A DNA stretch of 64,000 nt from Candidatus Accumulibacter similis (GCA_013347225.1 CP054595.1:4894415-4958414), one strand, 5' to 3'; shown: positions 18,919 through 28,056, counted from the stretch's first letter. Notes: generated from the letters alone by a model not told the origin. Made by a program: numbers and translations.

Positions 18919-19001
18919 AATGAGGCAGCACCGTTTACGACGAGTCCTGCCCACACGACACATGGGATCCCTCTGAGCCTGCAGATGCTCCGAGGCTGCC
19001 G

Positions 19002-20357
19002 ATGAACAACATGGAACGACTCTATCAGATCGACCAGATTCTCGGCGCGCGCCACTGTGTCACCCGCAAGGAGTTGCAGGAACGTCTCGGCGTCTCCTGG
19101 GCCACGCTCAAGCGCGACCTGGCCTACATGCGAGACCGCCTGAACGCGCCGATCCGCTTCGACCGCAACCTCGGCGGCTACCGCTTCGAGAAGGCCGGAC
19201 AGCGGGTCGGCGCGCACTATGAGCTGCCCGGGCTGTGGTTCAGCGCCGAGGAAATTCATGCGCTGCTGACCATGCATCATCTCCTGTCGACCCTCGACAC
19301 CGGCGGCCTGCTCGGGCCGCAGATCCGGCCCCTGCTCGCCCGTCTCACCGGCCTGCTCGGCAGCGCCGACAATCCGGCCGAGGAGGTGCAGCGCCGCATC
19401 CGCATCCAGACGGTCGGTGCGCGCGAATTGCACCTGGACCACTTCCAGAGCGTCGGCTCCGCCCTGCTGCGGCGAAAACGCCTGCTGATCCGCTACCATG
19501 CGCGCGGCACCGACGAGGTGACGGAACGCGAGGTCTCGCCGCAGCGCCTCCATCGCCACCGCGGCAACTGGTACCTCGACGCCTGGTGCCATCTGCGGGA
19601 CGGCCTGCGCGCGTTCTCGGTCGACGCCATCGAGCACGCGGAGATCCTCGACACGCGCGCCCTGGATGTCGCCGGCGAGCGCCTCGACGAAGTGCTGGGA
19701 TCGGGCTACGGCGTTTTCTCGGGCGAGCGCATCGCCTGGGCGGTGTTGCGATTCACGCCGGAACGGGCGCGCTGGGTCGCCACCGAGCGCTGGCACCAGG
19801 ACCAAGAGGGCGCGTTCGTCGCGGACGGCAGCTACGAGTTGCGCGTGCCCTACGCCGACGACCGCGAGCTGGTCATGGACATCATGAAGTACGGCAGCGA
19901 CTGCGAGGTCGTCGGGCCGGAGGCGCTCAGGGTACGGGTGGCTGCCGAGTTCGCGGCGGCGCTGGCGCGCTACGGAAACCAGGACCGGCCGGGGCATCGC
20001 GGTCGCGCCAATCCGCGGCTTCACGCCGCTGTCTCGGCCGAGCCGCCACGCTTGGCCGTGCGCGCTGCTTTCCACCCCACATCGAGTGGCCTCGCGCGCG
20101 CGGTGAAATGCCCTTGGGGATCGAGTCGGCCGTGCTCGACCGGCACGGCTTTGTGCTCCTCGGCGCCTGCTCTGCCGCTGCGCGGGTCAGCACGGGCGAT
20201 CCTGCGGTTGGGGAAGTGCGGCAGTTCGAACCGACTGCCACATGGCCGCCACATCGCCTGCACGCTGCTGCCGGCGCGCCAGTGCTTCGCAAGGCTCGGA
20301 CGGCTACCATGGCTCAGGCGTTGCCATGCCGTAGGGCGCGGATGCCCATCGAGATGA
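19002..20357 (+). CDS. WYL-domain transcriptional regulator (BrxR/CapW-like) with aberrant C-terminus
   Basis: Residues 1-60 form a winged helix-turn-helix (VTRKELQERLGVSWATLKRD), followed by a helical region, a WYL domain (YLDAWCHLRDGLRAFSVDAI) and a WCX-like C-terminal domain. Such proteins repress defence operons and are thought to be released by a ligand. Over the first ~326 residues it is about 93% identical to the regulator at 22745. The twin stops after LARYESTA; here the stop is lost and about 120 extra, low-complexity Arg/Ala/Pro residues follow. The natural end is therefore near 19980. The gene is 83 bases downstream of drmB on the same strand. Confidence 0.85.
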   Translation: MNNMERLYQIDQILGARHCVTRKELQERLGVSWATLKRDLAYMRDRLNAPIRFDRNLGGYRFEKAGQRVGAHYELPGLWFSAEEIHALLTMHHLLSTLDTGGLLGPQIRPLLARLTGLLGSADNPAEEVQRRIRIQTVGARELHLDHFQSVGSALLRRKRLLIRYHARGTDEVTEREVSPQRLHRHRGNWYLDAWCHLRDGLRAFSVDAIEHAEILDTRALDVAGERLDEVLGSGYGVFSGERIAWAVLRFTPERARWVATERWHQDQEGAFVADGSYELRVPYADDRELVMDIMKYGSDCEVVGPEALRVRVAAEFAAALARYGNQDRPGHRGRANPRLHAAVSAEPPRLAVRAAFHPTSSGLARAVKCPWGSSRPCSTGTALCSSAPALPLRGSARAILRLGKCGSSNRLPHGRHIACTLLPARQCFARLGRLPWLRRCHAVGRGCPSR

Positions 20358-20484
20358 ACAGCGCCATGGGTACCGAGCAGGCCGCCACGTTCGTTGGCGG
20401 CTTGGGTCGGATGAAAATCAGCTTACTACCCGGGGGAACGCGAACTCTCGACCCCAAGGTGAAGTTGAGATCACGAAAAGCGGA

Positions 20485-21804
20485 TCAGGCTGCCATTCGA
20501 TACGGCATGCCATCGGTCCAGTGATCGTGCATGTAGCCATTGTTGCGCAACAGGCTCGTTATCGTCTGCTCGCTGACGTCGAACTCGGCGGCGGCTTCTT
20601 CGATGGCGTAGGAAGAGAAATCACCGTTCAGGAAAGACGTCAATGAATCGATGGGGCAAAGAAACTCTGCGGCGAAAGCGCGCTGGTACTTCTGACGGAA
20701 AGTCCATAGGTCCGTTGATACAAGCCAACGCAATTCGTCAGCCGCGGGACGGAGGTACTCGCCCAGGAAACGTGCCAACTCGAAGCGTTTCCCGCCAGGG
20801 TTGCGTTTGCGCGGAACGAACTTCAACCGGTGATCGTTCGTCGGTATCGCCACCGCGACTGGCGACCGTCCAACCGGCACCGAGTATTTGGCAGCAGCTT
20901 CACTGCTCATGCCAAGCAGGTCATGCAGACTGCGGTCGGGAACTGGGCCTCTGACATTGCCAATCTTGTTGCGAAGCGCACGAGCGTCATGAACCGCGCG
21001 CTCCCAGGGTGCGCCATAGTCGAGGTGATCGATGCTGCCAGGCGCGACATCGGGGCTGCCAACAATGCCGTCGGCGCTGGCCAGCTGCCCAATCAGCGCC
21101 AAATCCGGGGTGGCTCCCGACGCTGCAATCGCCGGTGCCAGCTCTGACAGTGCCGCGTCTCCGACCTTGCTCTCCCACTGCAGTGCCGCGTCCAGCGCTT
21201 GCTCCGGGCACTCCTCGGGATCAAATCCCAGTTCGGCCTCCAGCTTCCGCCGGCGGACCGCCTCGGGGTCGGCCAAGTCTTCCTGCACGAGAGCCCACAG
21301 GTGCGCCAGATTCGACCCAGCGAGCCCCTTGGCATCCAGGCGGGCCAGCACGCTGCATATGAAGCGCTCGACGCTCTGCCGAAAGCCGGTCAACGTGATC
21401 ATTTTCGGTACCTCCAGCGCTTGCAGGTACTGCACCGACTGCTCCGGCATCATCGACGTCCCGGCCCACACGTGAATCGCCTCACCATCCGGGATGAAGA
21501 TGACGCGCGGCCATACGAAGCCGTGATTGGCTGCACCGAGTTCATGGACCATACGCCAGTCATGGCGAGGCTGCTGCGTTGGCCGGGGCTCATGGTTGAG
21601 GCGCCACCACGAACTCGCAAACCACATGGCCAGCGGGTAGGCAGAGACAAAGACGTTGTCACGCACGGTCTCCGCCCAGATGTCCTGGTTCCGAGTCAGG
21701 CTGATGTTGTCGACATACATCTCGACACAGGCTGCCGTGGCCATGACTTCCGGTTCCCCGGATACTGATGCCATCCACTTTGCGTTGATGCGTAGCTCAG
21801 CCAT
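20485..21804 (-). CDS. ImmA/IrrE-like protein with degenerate metallopeptidase motif
   Basis: 439 residues. The C-terminal 100 residues resemble ImmA/IrrE (M78) peptidases, with FRQKYQRAFAAEFLCP in place of the usual ANxFAAxLLxP element and a terminal helix-turn-helix-like segment (IEEAAAEFDVSEQTITSLL). However, where the family has the zinc motif HExGH, this protein reads FELARFLGEYL (residues 341-351), so the two histidines and the glutamate are missing. The N-terminal ~300 residues are unrecognised. The ATG overlaps the end of the upstream gene by 8 bases, so the two are co-translated. It may be a pseudo-enzyme that only binds or senses a partner. Confidence 0.7.
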   Translation of the reverse strand: MAELRINAKWMASVSGEPEVMATAACVEMYVDNISLTRNQDIWAETVRDNVFVSAYPLAMWFASSWWRLNHEPRPTQQPRHDWRMVHELGAANHGFVWPRVIFIPDGEAIHVWAGTSMMPEQSVQYLQALEVPKMITLTGFRQSVERFICSVLARLDAKGLAGSNLAHLWALVQEDLADPEAVRRRKLEAELGFDPEECPEQALDAALQWESKVGDAALSELAPAIAASGATPDLALIGQLASADGIVGSPDVAPGSIDHLDYGAPWERAVHDARALRNKIGNVRGPVPDRSLHDLLGMSSEAAAKYSVPVGRSPVAVAIPTNDHRLKFVPRKRNPGGKRFELARFLGEYLRPAADELRWLVSTDLWTFRQKYQRAFAAEFLCPIDSLTSFLNGDFSSYAIEEAAAEFDVSEQTITSLLRNNGYMHDHWTDGMPYRMAA

Positions 21805-22237
21805 TGAGGCACCGCCAGCGACGAATGACTTCCAGCGACAGCGGATCAGTCTCAGGCATGGGGTACCCGTGATAGGTCCCCAAGTCCGGGCTTTCAAGCT
21901 GCGCTTCCACGGCAAGACCGTCGTCAGTGACTGCCCAGACGTTCTTCGGCCAATCGCCAACCATCCGGTCGCTGACAAGGCCCTTGCGCAGTCCCGCGCG
22001 AAGCAGCGCTTCAGCTTCGTTGCGCTGGAAAATCCTGGCGAAATCGCACAGCGATTTCCCTTGTCTTGGATCGGAAGGTGGAACGAGCCCAAAATCGCCG
22101 GGGTTCTTCTTGTGCTCCGGGTTGCCGCCATAGCGAGCGCGACTGGCCAACGCCCGGAGTTCAGCCACGCGAACCTCCACCTCAGCGGGCGAGAGTAGTT
22201 TGCGCTTGGGATTGAACTGGGCGTAGCGACGCTTCAT
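21797..22237 (-). CDS. Conserved hypothetical protein coupled to the IrrE-like gene
   Basis: 146 residues from the ATG at 22237 (a TTG at 22255 would add six). I do not know its function. It is rich in conserved-looking motifs (YGGNPEHKKNPGDFGLVPP, ALLRAGLRKGLVS, WPKNVWAVTDDG, GTYHGYPMPETDP), and proteins with this layout recur, from memory, as a small partner beside IrrE-like genes. It is cytoplasmic by appearance. It overlaps the downstream gene by 8 bases. The pair is bracketed by two near-identical WYL regulator genes, which suggests an independent defence or toxin-antitoxin-like module. Confidence 0.7.
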   Translation of the reverse strand: MKRRYAQFNPKRKLLSPAEVEVRVAELRALASRARYGGNPEHKKNPGDFGLVPPSDPRQGKSLCDFARIFQRNEAEALLRAGLRKGLVSDRMVGDWPKNVWAVTDDGLAVEAQLESPDLGTYHGYPMPETDPLSLEVIRRWRCLNG

Positions 22238-22744
22238 CGTGTTCAGGGGAGACAAGTACCGCCGTTGAGTCTACCAGCCCATTCGATGGTACTGGCCAAA
22301 ATGGACCGGTAGTTCGCGTTCGTCATCCGGGAACGCCAACGGTCAGGCCATTCAAGCTGACAGCGACAGCAATCCGTTCGACTTCAGCCATGCATCCTCG
22401 CCACCGCCAACGACTGCCCTGGCCGAAAAGCAGGCCGACCCACTACAGCGCCGAGCGGCCGGTCACCGACCGCCGCCATCCTACACCCAGTGGCCGCTTC
22501 CTGCACAGGAGCGGTCGGGAGGTCGAAAGAATCCGCAGATCAGCCCTATGACGGCTTCTGACCGGTCGCTCGCGGCCAACCTCGGCTCGCCGTGAACAGG
22601 CACCGGAGCCCAAGGACCGGATGTTGTATCGGATTTCTGCAAACGCGCCTGGCCCCTGCGTTGCCTCCCGTCCTGTGCGACGATGTCAGGCGGCGGGCTC
22701 ACAGCAAGGCGATGACCGAGTCCGCGGATCACTCGAGGACTGCC
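22238..22744. other. Spacer between divergent IrrE-like operon and WYL regulator
   Basis: About 500 bases between two divergent transcription units. It should carry both promoters and possibly WYL-regulator operators, but I could not define palindromes confidently. No gene is supported. Confidence 0.4.
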
Positions 22745-23731
22745 ATGAACAACATGGAACGTATTTACCAGATCGACCAGATTCTCGGCGCGCGCCACTG
22801 CGTCACCCGTGCGGAGTTGCTGGAACGTCTCGGCGTCTCCTGGGCCACGCTCAAGCGCGACCTCGCCTACATGCGCGATCGCCTGAACGCGCCGATCCGC
22901 TTCGACCGCAACCTCGGCGGCTACCGCTTCGAAAAGGCCGGACAGCGGGTCGGCGCGCACTATGAGTTGCCCGGCCTGTGGTTCAGCGCCGAGGAAATCC
23001 ATGCGCTGCTGACCATGCACCATCTCCTGTCGAACCTCGACACCGGCGGCCTCCTCGGGCCGCAGATCCAGCCCCTGCTCGCCCGTCTCGCCGGCCTGCT
23101 CGGCAGCGCCGACAACCCGGCCGAGGAAGTGCAGCGCCGCATCCGCATCCAGACGGTTGGTGCGCGCGAATTGCACCTCGACCACTTCCAGAGCGTCGGC
23201 TCAGCCCTGCTGCGGCGAAAGCGCCTGCTCATCCGCTACCATGCGCGCGGCACCGACGAGGTGACGGAACGCGAGGTGTCGCCGCAACGCCTCCATCACC
23301 ACCGCGGGAACTGGTACCTCGACGCCTGGTGCCATCTGCGGGACGGCCTGCGCGCCTTCTCGGTCGACGCCATCGAACACGCCGAGATCCTCGACACACG
23401 CGCCCTGGATGTCGCCGATGAGCGCCTCGACGAAGTGCTGGGATCGGGCTACGGCGTCTTCTCGGGCGAGTGCATCGCCTGGGCGGCATTGCGCTTCACG
23501 CCGGAACGGGCGCGCTGGGTCGCTTGCGAGCGCTGGCACGCGGATCAGGAGGGCGAGTTTCTCGCGGACGGCCGCTACGAGCTGCGCGTGCCCTACGCCG
23601 ACGACCGCGAGTTGATCATGGACATCCTGAAATACGGCAGCGACTGCGAGGTCGTCGGGCCGGAAACGCTCAGGGCGCGGGTGGCGGCCGAGTTCGCGGC
23701 TGGGCTGGCACGTTACGAAAGCACGGCCTGA
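22745..23731 (+). CDS. WYL-domain transcriptional regulator (BrxR/CapW-like), intact copy
   Basis: 328 residues with winged helix-turn-helix (VTRAELLERLGVSWATLKRD), WYL domain (WYLDAWCHLRDGLRAF) and a WCX-type C-terminus ending LARYESTA. I used the ATG at 22745 because MNNMER matches the paralogue at 19002; the longer upstream frame is not conserved. WYL regulators of this type usually head and repress an antiphage operon, yet nothing obviously related follows on the plus strand; the next gene is an unrelated lipoprotein on the other strand. It may control the divergent IrrE-like operon or be a leftover of a lost module. Confidence 0.9.
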   Translation: MNNMERIYQIDQILGARHCVTRAELLERLGVSWATLKRDLAYMRDRLNAPIRFDRNLGGYRFEKAGQRVGAHYELPGLWFSAEEIHALLTMHHLLSNLDTGGLLGPQIQPLLARLAGLLGSADNPAEEVQRRIRIQTVGARELHLDHFQSVGSALLRRKRLLIRYHARGTDEVTEREVSPQRLHHHRGNWYLDAWCHLRDGLRAFSVDAIEHAEILDTRALDVADERLDEVLGSGYGVFSGECIAWAALRFTPERARWVACERWHADQEGEFLADGRYELRVPYADDRELIMDILKYGSDCEVVGPETLRARVAAEFAAGLARYESTA

Positions 23732-24078
23732 TCGCCTGCGCAACTGTTCCTCGGCGCCGCGCGCGGTACGATTCGTCCGCGGCTGATCCTGCACGGGTGA
23801 TCGGTGTCGACGCTGCGGGCCGTTCTCTGGTTGATGCCCGCTCGGGCAGAGGCCCCGGGCCGCTTGCCGAGGGCCGTGCCGACCGACCGGGTGGCGAGAC
23901 GGGCGGTGCGGCGATTGCCGCGTGCCGAACGATTCACTCGACGCAGCGGCGCGCCCTTGGGCAGCAGCAGCGACGACGCAATCGATGGCGCCAGTGGTCG
24001 GTAATGCAGATGGAGGGGGCCTGTTCGGCTGCAGCGGTCGATCGGCCGCGGACCGGAAGATGCGCGCACGCGACAGGA
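23732..24078. other. Non-coding spacer
   Basis: GC-rich stretch between the WYL regulator and the DUF1254 gene terminator. No gene, repeat or RNA that I can support. Confidence 0.4.
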
Positions 24079-24106
24079 AAGAGCCCGCCGTCCGGCGGGC
24101 TCTTCG
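24079..24106 (-). terminator. Rho-independent terminator of the DUF1254 gene
   Basis: A perfect GC-rich stem (GAGCCCGCCG with CGGCGGGCTC) has a very short loop and, on the minus strand, runs into CTCTTTCCTG. It lies about 55 bases after the stop codon of the DUF1254 lipoprotein gene. Confidence 0.75.
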
Positions 24107-24160
24107 TCTTCGGACCGTCCTTCAGCGGCGGGCGCGGTAGCCGACCTGCCCGGGCACCGG

Positions 24161-25675
24161 CTAGGACGCTTCCTTGACCTCGGGAACCTTCCAGCTGCCA
24201 TCGAGGATCGACGGCGCCTGTTCCTTCGGCCAGTACAGACGCATCATCAGGACAAAGTCACCCTTCGGTGCCGGCAGCCAGTTCGCTTCCTTGTCCTTGC
24301 CCGGCGATTCGTTCTGGATGTAGAGATCGACCGATCCGTCTGCGTTCGCCTTGAGCTTGCTGCGCTGGCTGAGGGTGTAGCGATTCAGCTTGTTGTCGAC
24401 GAAGAAGTAGTCCGCGTCGTACATCGTCAGCGACCAGAAGCCGTTCACCGGGGGCGTCTGGCCCTTGTCGAAGTGCAGGACGTACTTCTTCTCGCCGTTG
24501 TACTTGGCGGCAATGTCCGGTCCCGTCGAGGTCGGATAGACGGCATCTTCGGGCCGGTTGGCGCCGAGGCCGATCGCGGTGATGAGCGCACGCTGCACGT
24601 AATTCGTGCCGTAGAGGCCGGTCTTCGTCGTGAACAGCCAGCCGTTTTCGAGCTTCATGTCGCCCGCCACGATGCCGGCTTTCATCCAGTCCATGATCAG
24701 GTCCTGGGCCGGCTTGGGCGCCCCGGCGAGGCCCTTGGCGACGGCCGGATCGAGCTTGGCGACGTCGAAATCCTGCCCCGGGACGATGCCGATCTTGGCC
24801 AGCTTGGCCAGCACCGGGGCATCTTCAGCGGCCGCGGGATTGGTCTTGAGCAGTTCCGCGAAGAGCTTGAAGTAGGCGGTGGCATCGAGCGCATTGACCT
24901 GCTCGCGCACGGCGGTCTTCATGTCGATGGCCGGGTCGACCGTGCCGGCGGGCGGCGTGTAGGGCTTCCCATAGGCCGACAACGGCACGACCGAGATCTT
25001 GTCCTGCAACGCGTGAACCGCCTTGTAGTCCTCGGGGGTGCCGGTGCTGTAGATGCGCCCGAGAATCCAGACCAGGCCCGTCGGCGCCTTGTACTCGGTC
25101 ACGCCAGCGGGCAATTCGCCCGACCAGCCCGGTCCGGTGATGGCGTAGGTCTGCGCCTTCGTGCCGGTCGTCCGCTTGCCCGGCACCTGGAACACGTTGG
25201 TCCAGCCGTCGAGCATCGGGAAGAGGAAGTAGCGGTCCTTCATGTCCGGCAGGCTCAGGATCCAGGGTTCCTTGGACACGTCGATCCAGGTGGTCGTGTA
25301 GAGCGTGTCGGCGTTCGGCGCCGTGACATCGCGGTACGAGGCGTCGGGATAGCTGCGCATCCGGACGAAGTGCCCCATCGGCGCGCGCGAGCCTTGCGGC
25401 GCCTCCACGTTGGTCATGATGCGTCGCGTCATCTCCATCGTGACCAGCGGATAGGCGTAGACGTAGCTCTCGATGGCGATCACCCGTGCTTCGGCTTCCT
25501 TCGCCGCCGCTTCGACCGCCTTCGCTTCGGCCTCGAGCTTTGCCTTGGCTTCCGCAGCAACGCGGTCGACCTGGGGTTCCGCCTGCTTGCCGCAGGCACC
25601 GAGCAGGACAAGGGAAAGCACGGTCAGCCCGATCGAGGCACACTTCAGCCCCTTGCTTGTGGGTTGTTCATACAT
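24161..25675 (-). CDS. DUF1254/DUF1214 lipoprotein
   Basis: 504 residues from an ATG behind AAGGAGATTCCACC. A signal peptide ends in the lipobox LLGAC (cysteine near residue 28), so it is probably a lipoprotein facing the periplasm. An alanine/glutamate-rich helical linker (AKAKLEAEAKAVEAAAKEAE) precedes the DUF1254 domain, seen in YVYAYPLVTMEMTRR and NADTLYTTTWIDVS. The DUF1214 domain is at the end (PPVNGFWSLTMYDADYFFVD and NRYTLSQRS). The family is widespread in proteobacteria and of unknown biochemical function. The gene stands alone with its own terminator. Confidence 0.9.
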   Translation of the reverse strand: MYEQPTSKGLKCASIGLTVLSLVLLGACGKQAEPQVDRVAAEAKAKLEAEAKAVEAAAKEAEARVIAIESYVYAYPLVTMEMTRRIMTNVEAPQGSRAPMGHFVRMRSYPDASYRDVTAPNADTLYTTTWIDVSKEPWILSLPDMKDRYFLFPMLDGWTNVFQVPGKRTTGTKAQTYAITGPGWSGELPAGVTEYKAPTGLVWILGRIYSTGTPEDYKAVHALQDKISVVPLSAYGKPYTPPAGTVDPAIDMKTAVREQVNALDATAYFKLFAELLKTNPAAAEDAPVLAKLAKIGIVPGQDFDVAKLDPAVAKGLAGAPKPAQDLIMDWMKAGIVAGDMKLENGWLFTTKTGLYGTNYVQRALITAIGLGANRPEDAVYPTSTGPDIAAKYNGEKKYVLHFDKGQTPPVNGFWSLTMYDADYFFVDNKLNRYTLSQRSKLKANADGSVDLYIQNESPGKDKEANWLPAPKGDFVLMMRLYWPKEQAPSILDGSWKVPEVKEAS

Positions 25676-25878
25676 GGTGGAATCTCCTTGTTGGTCTTGG
25701 AGGCGCAAAGCTACCACGACAGGTCATGTCGTCGCCACTGGTTGGCTCCGAGCGCCACGGCCGGATGGCGACAGCCCTGCTCAGGGACCCGCGGCCTGCC
25801 GCCGGATTCGGGCGAGATGGCCCAGGCCAGTTGGCGAAAGCCGCCGCCCGGGCACGGCGCGTCGAAGTCCGGGGGACT

Positions 25879-26430
25879 TCACACCTGGCCGCCCTTGCGC
25901 TTCCACAGGCGGCCGAAATCGAAATCAAGGGCACACCGGGACAGTTCGAAACGGTGGGTTTCGTCGTGGAAGTCGCCCACCTTGCGATGTTGGCCGTCGA
26001 CCAGACGCCACACCTTGGCCTTTTTCGCCTCCGGGTAGACCAGCACGTAGTGGGACACGCCTTCCGCGCGGTAGAGATCGAACTTGACGATTTCATCCCG
26101 GCGTGCAGTCCTGGGCGAGGTGACTTCGAAAATCAGATCGGGGGCGCGGGTCAGCCGGTCGCCGTCAGGTTGGTAGCAGATCGCCAGCACGTCGGGTCGG
26201 ACGACGGTGTCCTGGGCAAACTCCACGTCGATTTCAAAGGCCGCGTGGCAGTGCGGGCAATCGTCGAGCGATTCATCGAGTTGCCGGAATGCGGCGGCGC
26301 TTACCCGCTGATGATCGAAGCCGGGCAACGGAGCCATCGCTGCCGGTTGGCCGTGAATCAGCTCCCAGTCAGCTTGCCATTGCTGGTAATCCTGCACCGT
26401 GTAGGCTTCGATTGCTGGCCGCCTGGGCAT
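25879..26430 (-). CDS. Uma2-family restriction endonuclease-like protein (DUF820)
   Basis: 183 residues, start ATG behind GGGAG. The Uma2 fold is shown by YTVQDYQQW near the N-terminus, VVRPDVLAIC and APDLIFEVTSPRTARRD, which supply the PD-(D/E)xK acidic residues, then YVLVYPEAKKAKVWRL. Uma2 proteins are abundant in cyanobacteria and scattered in proteobacteria; their nuclease role is predicted by structure rather than well established. It is a single gene with no evident partner. Confidence 0.85.
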   Translation of the reverse strand: MPRRPAIEAYTVQDYQQWQADWELIHGQPAAMAPLPGFDHQRVSAAAFRQLDESLDDCPHCHAAFEIDVEFAQDTVVRPDVLAICYQPDGDRLTRAPDLIFEVTSPRTARRDEIVKFDLYRAEGVSHYVLVYPEAKKAKVWRLVDGQHRKVGDFHDETHRFELSRCALDFDFGRLWKRKGGQV

Positions 26431-26596
26431 GGCCTGAATACTCCCTTCGTTTGCGGACGGACCGGGGCCCAACGGAGCCTCATCAGTGTAGGAAGCCCGA
26501 TGGATGGCCGTCAACCTTGGTCCTCGCATTGCGGGAGTGTTTCGGCTGATGCCACCGCCGTGTCTCTTGCCGACCGTCGGCGACAGTCGCGCCGAA

Positions 26597-27093
26597 TCAC
26601 TCGACCCAGCGGCGCGCATCCTTGAGCAGCAGCAACAGTTGCTGCTCGCGCAAAGGTGAAGCGATGAAGCCGAAGCGGGCGTGAAAACGCGCAGCATCTT
26701 CATCAACGGGATGAGTCAGCAGGGCCCGGAGCCAGCCTGTTCGGCGACCAGCAGCGTGCGGCGGATGGCATCCTGCAATAGACCGAGGCCGATACCACGA
26801 CCCTGATCGCGCGCGGCGACCGCCAGCCGCGCCAGAATGAAGACGGGCACCGGGTAGTGGCCCATTCCCTTGCGCACGCGCTCGGGTACATCCAGCGTGT
26901 CGACCTGACCGACGGTGAGGCTGTGGTAGCCCGCTAGCCTTTCGTCGTCCACCACGACGAAAGTCTTGGCGGAACCGCTGCCCTGCGCCTGGCGTGCGTG
27001 TCGCAGCAGCCAATCGTTCAGCGACGGCTTGCCGCAGTCAAACCCTTCCAGCCGGTGTTGCGTGCCCAGTGGTTCCGGCGCCGACAGGCTCAT
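26597..27093 (-). pseudogene. GNAT toxin of DUF1778/GNAT toxin-antitoxin pair, frameshifted
   Basis: The N-terminal 120 residues (FDCGKPSLNDWLLRHARQAQ; VFILARLAVAARDQGRGIG) are those of TacT-type acetyltransferase toxins, which acetylate aminoacyl-tRNA. The reading frame ends at 26716 just after VAEQAG. The expected continuation (RALLTHPVDEDAARFHARFGF, then LLLLLKDARRWVE) is found in another frame down to 26597. One indel near 26740 therefore splits the gene. The start overlaps the antitoxin's expected stop (TGATG). Either it is inactivated or the assembly has an indel error. Confidence 0.8.
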
Positions 27094-27379
27094 CAGCCAT
27101 CCCAGGGGACCTTGCGCGAAAACAGCTCACGCAGCCCTTCGTTGGCTTGCTCCGGACGTTCCAGCAATTCCATCAGGGCCTGAACCGACTACCCGAAACC
27201 ATGAACAGGCGCTGGTCAAGGAGGGTTTGCTCGGCGGCCTGGCAGGCGCTGTCGAGGATGAAATCGGTCAAGGACTTGTGCGACGCGGCGGCCGCACGAC
27301 GCAGCACAGTCTCTTGCTCCAGCGTGGCACGCAAGCCGAGGCGAGCAGCGCGGGACGAAGCAGATGGAACGGCAGTCAT
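27093..27379 (-). pseudogene. DUF1778 antitoxin, frameshifted
   Basis: The first ~60 residues (LGLRATLEQETVLRRAAAAS; SLTDFILDSACQAAEQTL) are a ribbon-helix-helix DUF1778 antitoxin that binds DNA and neutralises the downstream GNAT toxin. The frame stops at 27173 after MVSGS. The normal C-terminal toxin-binding tail (SVQALMELLERPEQANEGL, then RELFSRKVPW) continues in another frame to a TGA that overlaps the toxin ATG. An indel near 27190 is responsible. Both genes of the pair carry independent frameshifts within about 450 bases. Confidence 0.8.
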
Positions 27380-27565
27380 GGCGACACCTCGATCGGTTGA
27401 TGAGACGCGGTGATGTTAGTACATGGGACACACACCATCCGCTGACGCCCGCGATATCGCACCGCTGCTCACCACTGCCCGAAGCTGGAAGAAAGTCAAG
27501 GGCGTCCGGCCGCGGCTCCGGGTAGGACGAACGCCGAGGGCTTCCCGGGCTATCGGGTCGCCCGG

Positions 27566-27736
27566 TCAGCGGCCCCGCACTACGCGTGTCCGCCGACGCA
27601 GATAGGCCGGCTTCTCGTACGCCGTATAGCTGCGGTTGCCGGCGGTGCAGCTTGCGCGGTCCGTCGCGAGCCGGCCGGCGACCAGGATGGCGAGCCCGGC
27701 GAGGAGGTTGATGAAGTTCTGGAGGCGCTGCGTCAT
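27566..27736 (-). CDS. Small hypothetical protein with one membrane segment
   Basis: 56 residues from an ATG preceded by AGGAG seven bases away. It has a hydrophobic N-terminal segment (LQNFINLLAGLAILVAG) that could be a membrane helix or signal peptide, then a short polar tail containing two tyrosines and many arginines. I do not recognise it. The good ribosome-binding site is the main support. Confidence 0.4.
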   Translation of the reverse strand: MTQRLQNFINLLAGLAILVAGRLATDRASCTAGNRSYTAYEKPAYLRRRTRVVRGR

Positions 27737-28056
27737 GATCGGGCTCCTGTCGTGTTGGGATGGCCCCATGATGCGCGGCCCCGGGCTCACCAGATGCGCC
27801 CACTGGATTTTTTTTCGCGGCCGTGCATCACGGACGAGGATGCGCATCGGCGGCGCACGTCCCTTTCACGCCGCTTTCGACATCACCGACGAACGCACGC
27901 GGTAGCTCGACGCTGCTTGATGCAGGCACTGAGCGGGGCGGGATTCGGATGACTTTTCAGGGGCTTCCGGGCCCAAATTCGACATTGACGCTGCTTGATG
28001 AAGACTCATGCACTCTCGTCGGTGCCGTTGGATTTCTTATCCTTCTATCCCTGCAA
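27737..28056. other. Intergenic stretch holding a dispersed repeat
   Basis: No gene supported. It contains one copy (27985-28042) and a shorter, diverged fragment (about 27906-27930, sharing GACGCTGCTTGATG) of a repeat also present at 38552-38775. Confidence 0.5.
27985..28042 (+). repeat. Dispersed repeat, copy A
   Basis: About 58 bases beginning TTGACGCTGCTT and containing CACTCTC and CGGTGCCGTTGGATT. Roughly 46 of 58 positions match copy B, which lies on the opposite strand 10 kb away. The function is unknown; it is intergenic in both cases. Confidence 0.6.

Noticed and set aside
18919..20484. Search for a drmC (phospholipase D-like) gene after drmB
   Set aside because: No HxK-type PLD motif is visible in any frame here; the space is occupied by the WYL regulator.
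19235..20524. A second long plus-strand frame overlapping the WYL regulator
   Set aside because: Arg/Pro/Ala-rich frame-shifted shadow without homology; the WYL frame is supported by its paralogue.
19002..23731. The two WYL regulator genes as terminal repeats of a transposon
   Set aside because: They are direct gene duplicates with divergent flanks, no transposase lies between them, and no target-site duplication was seen.
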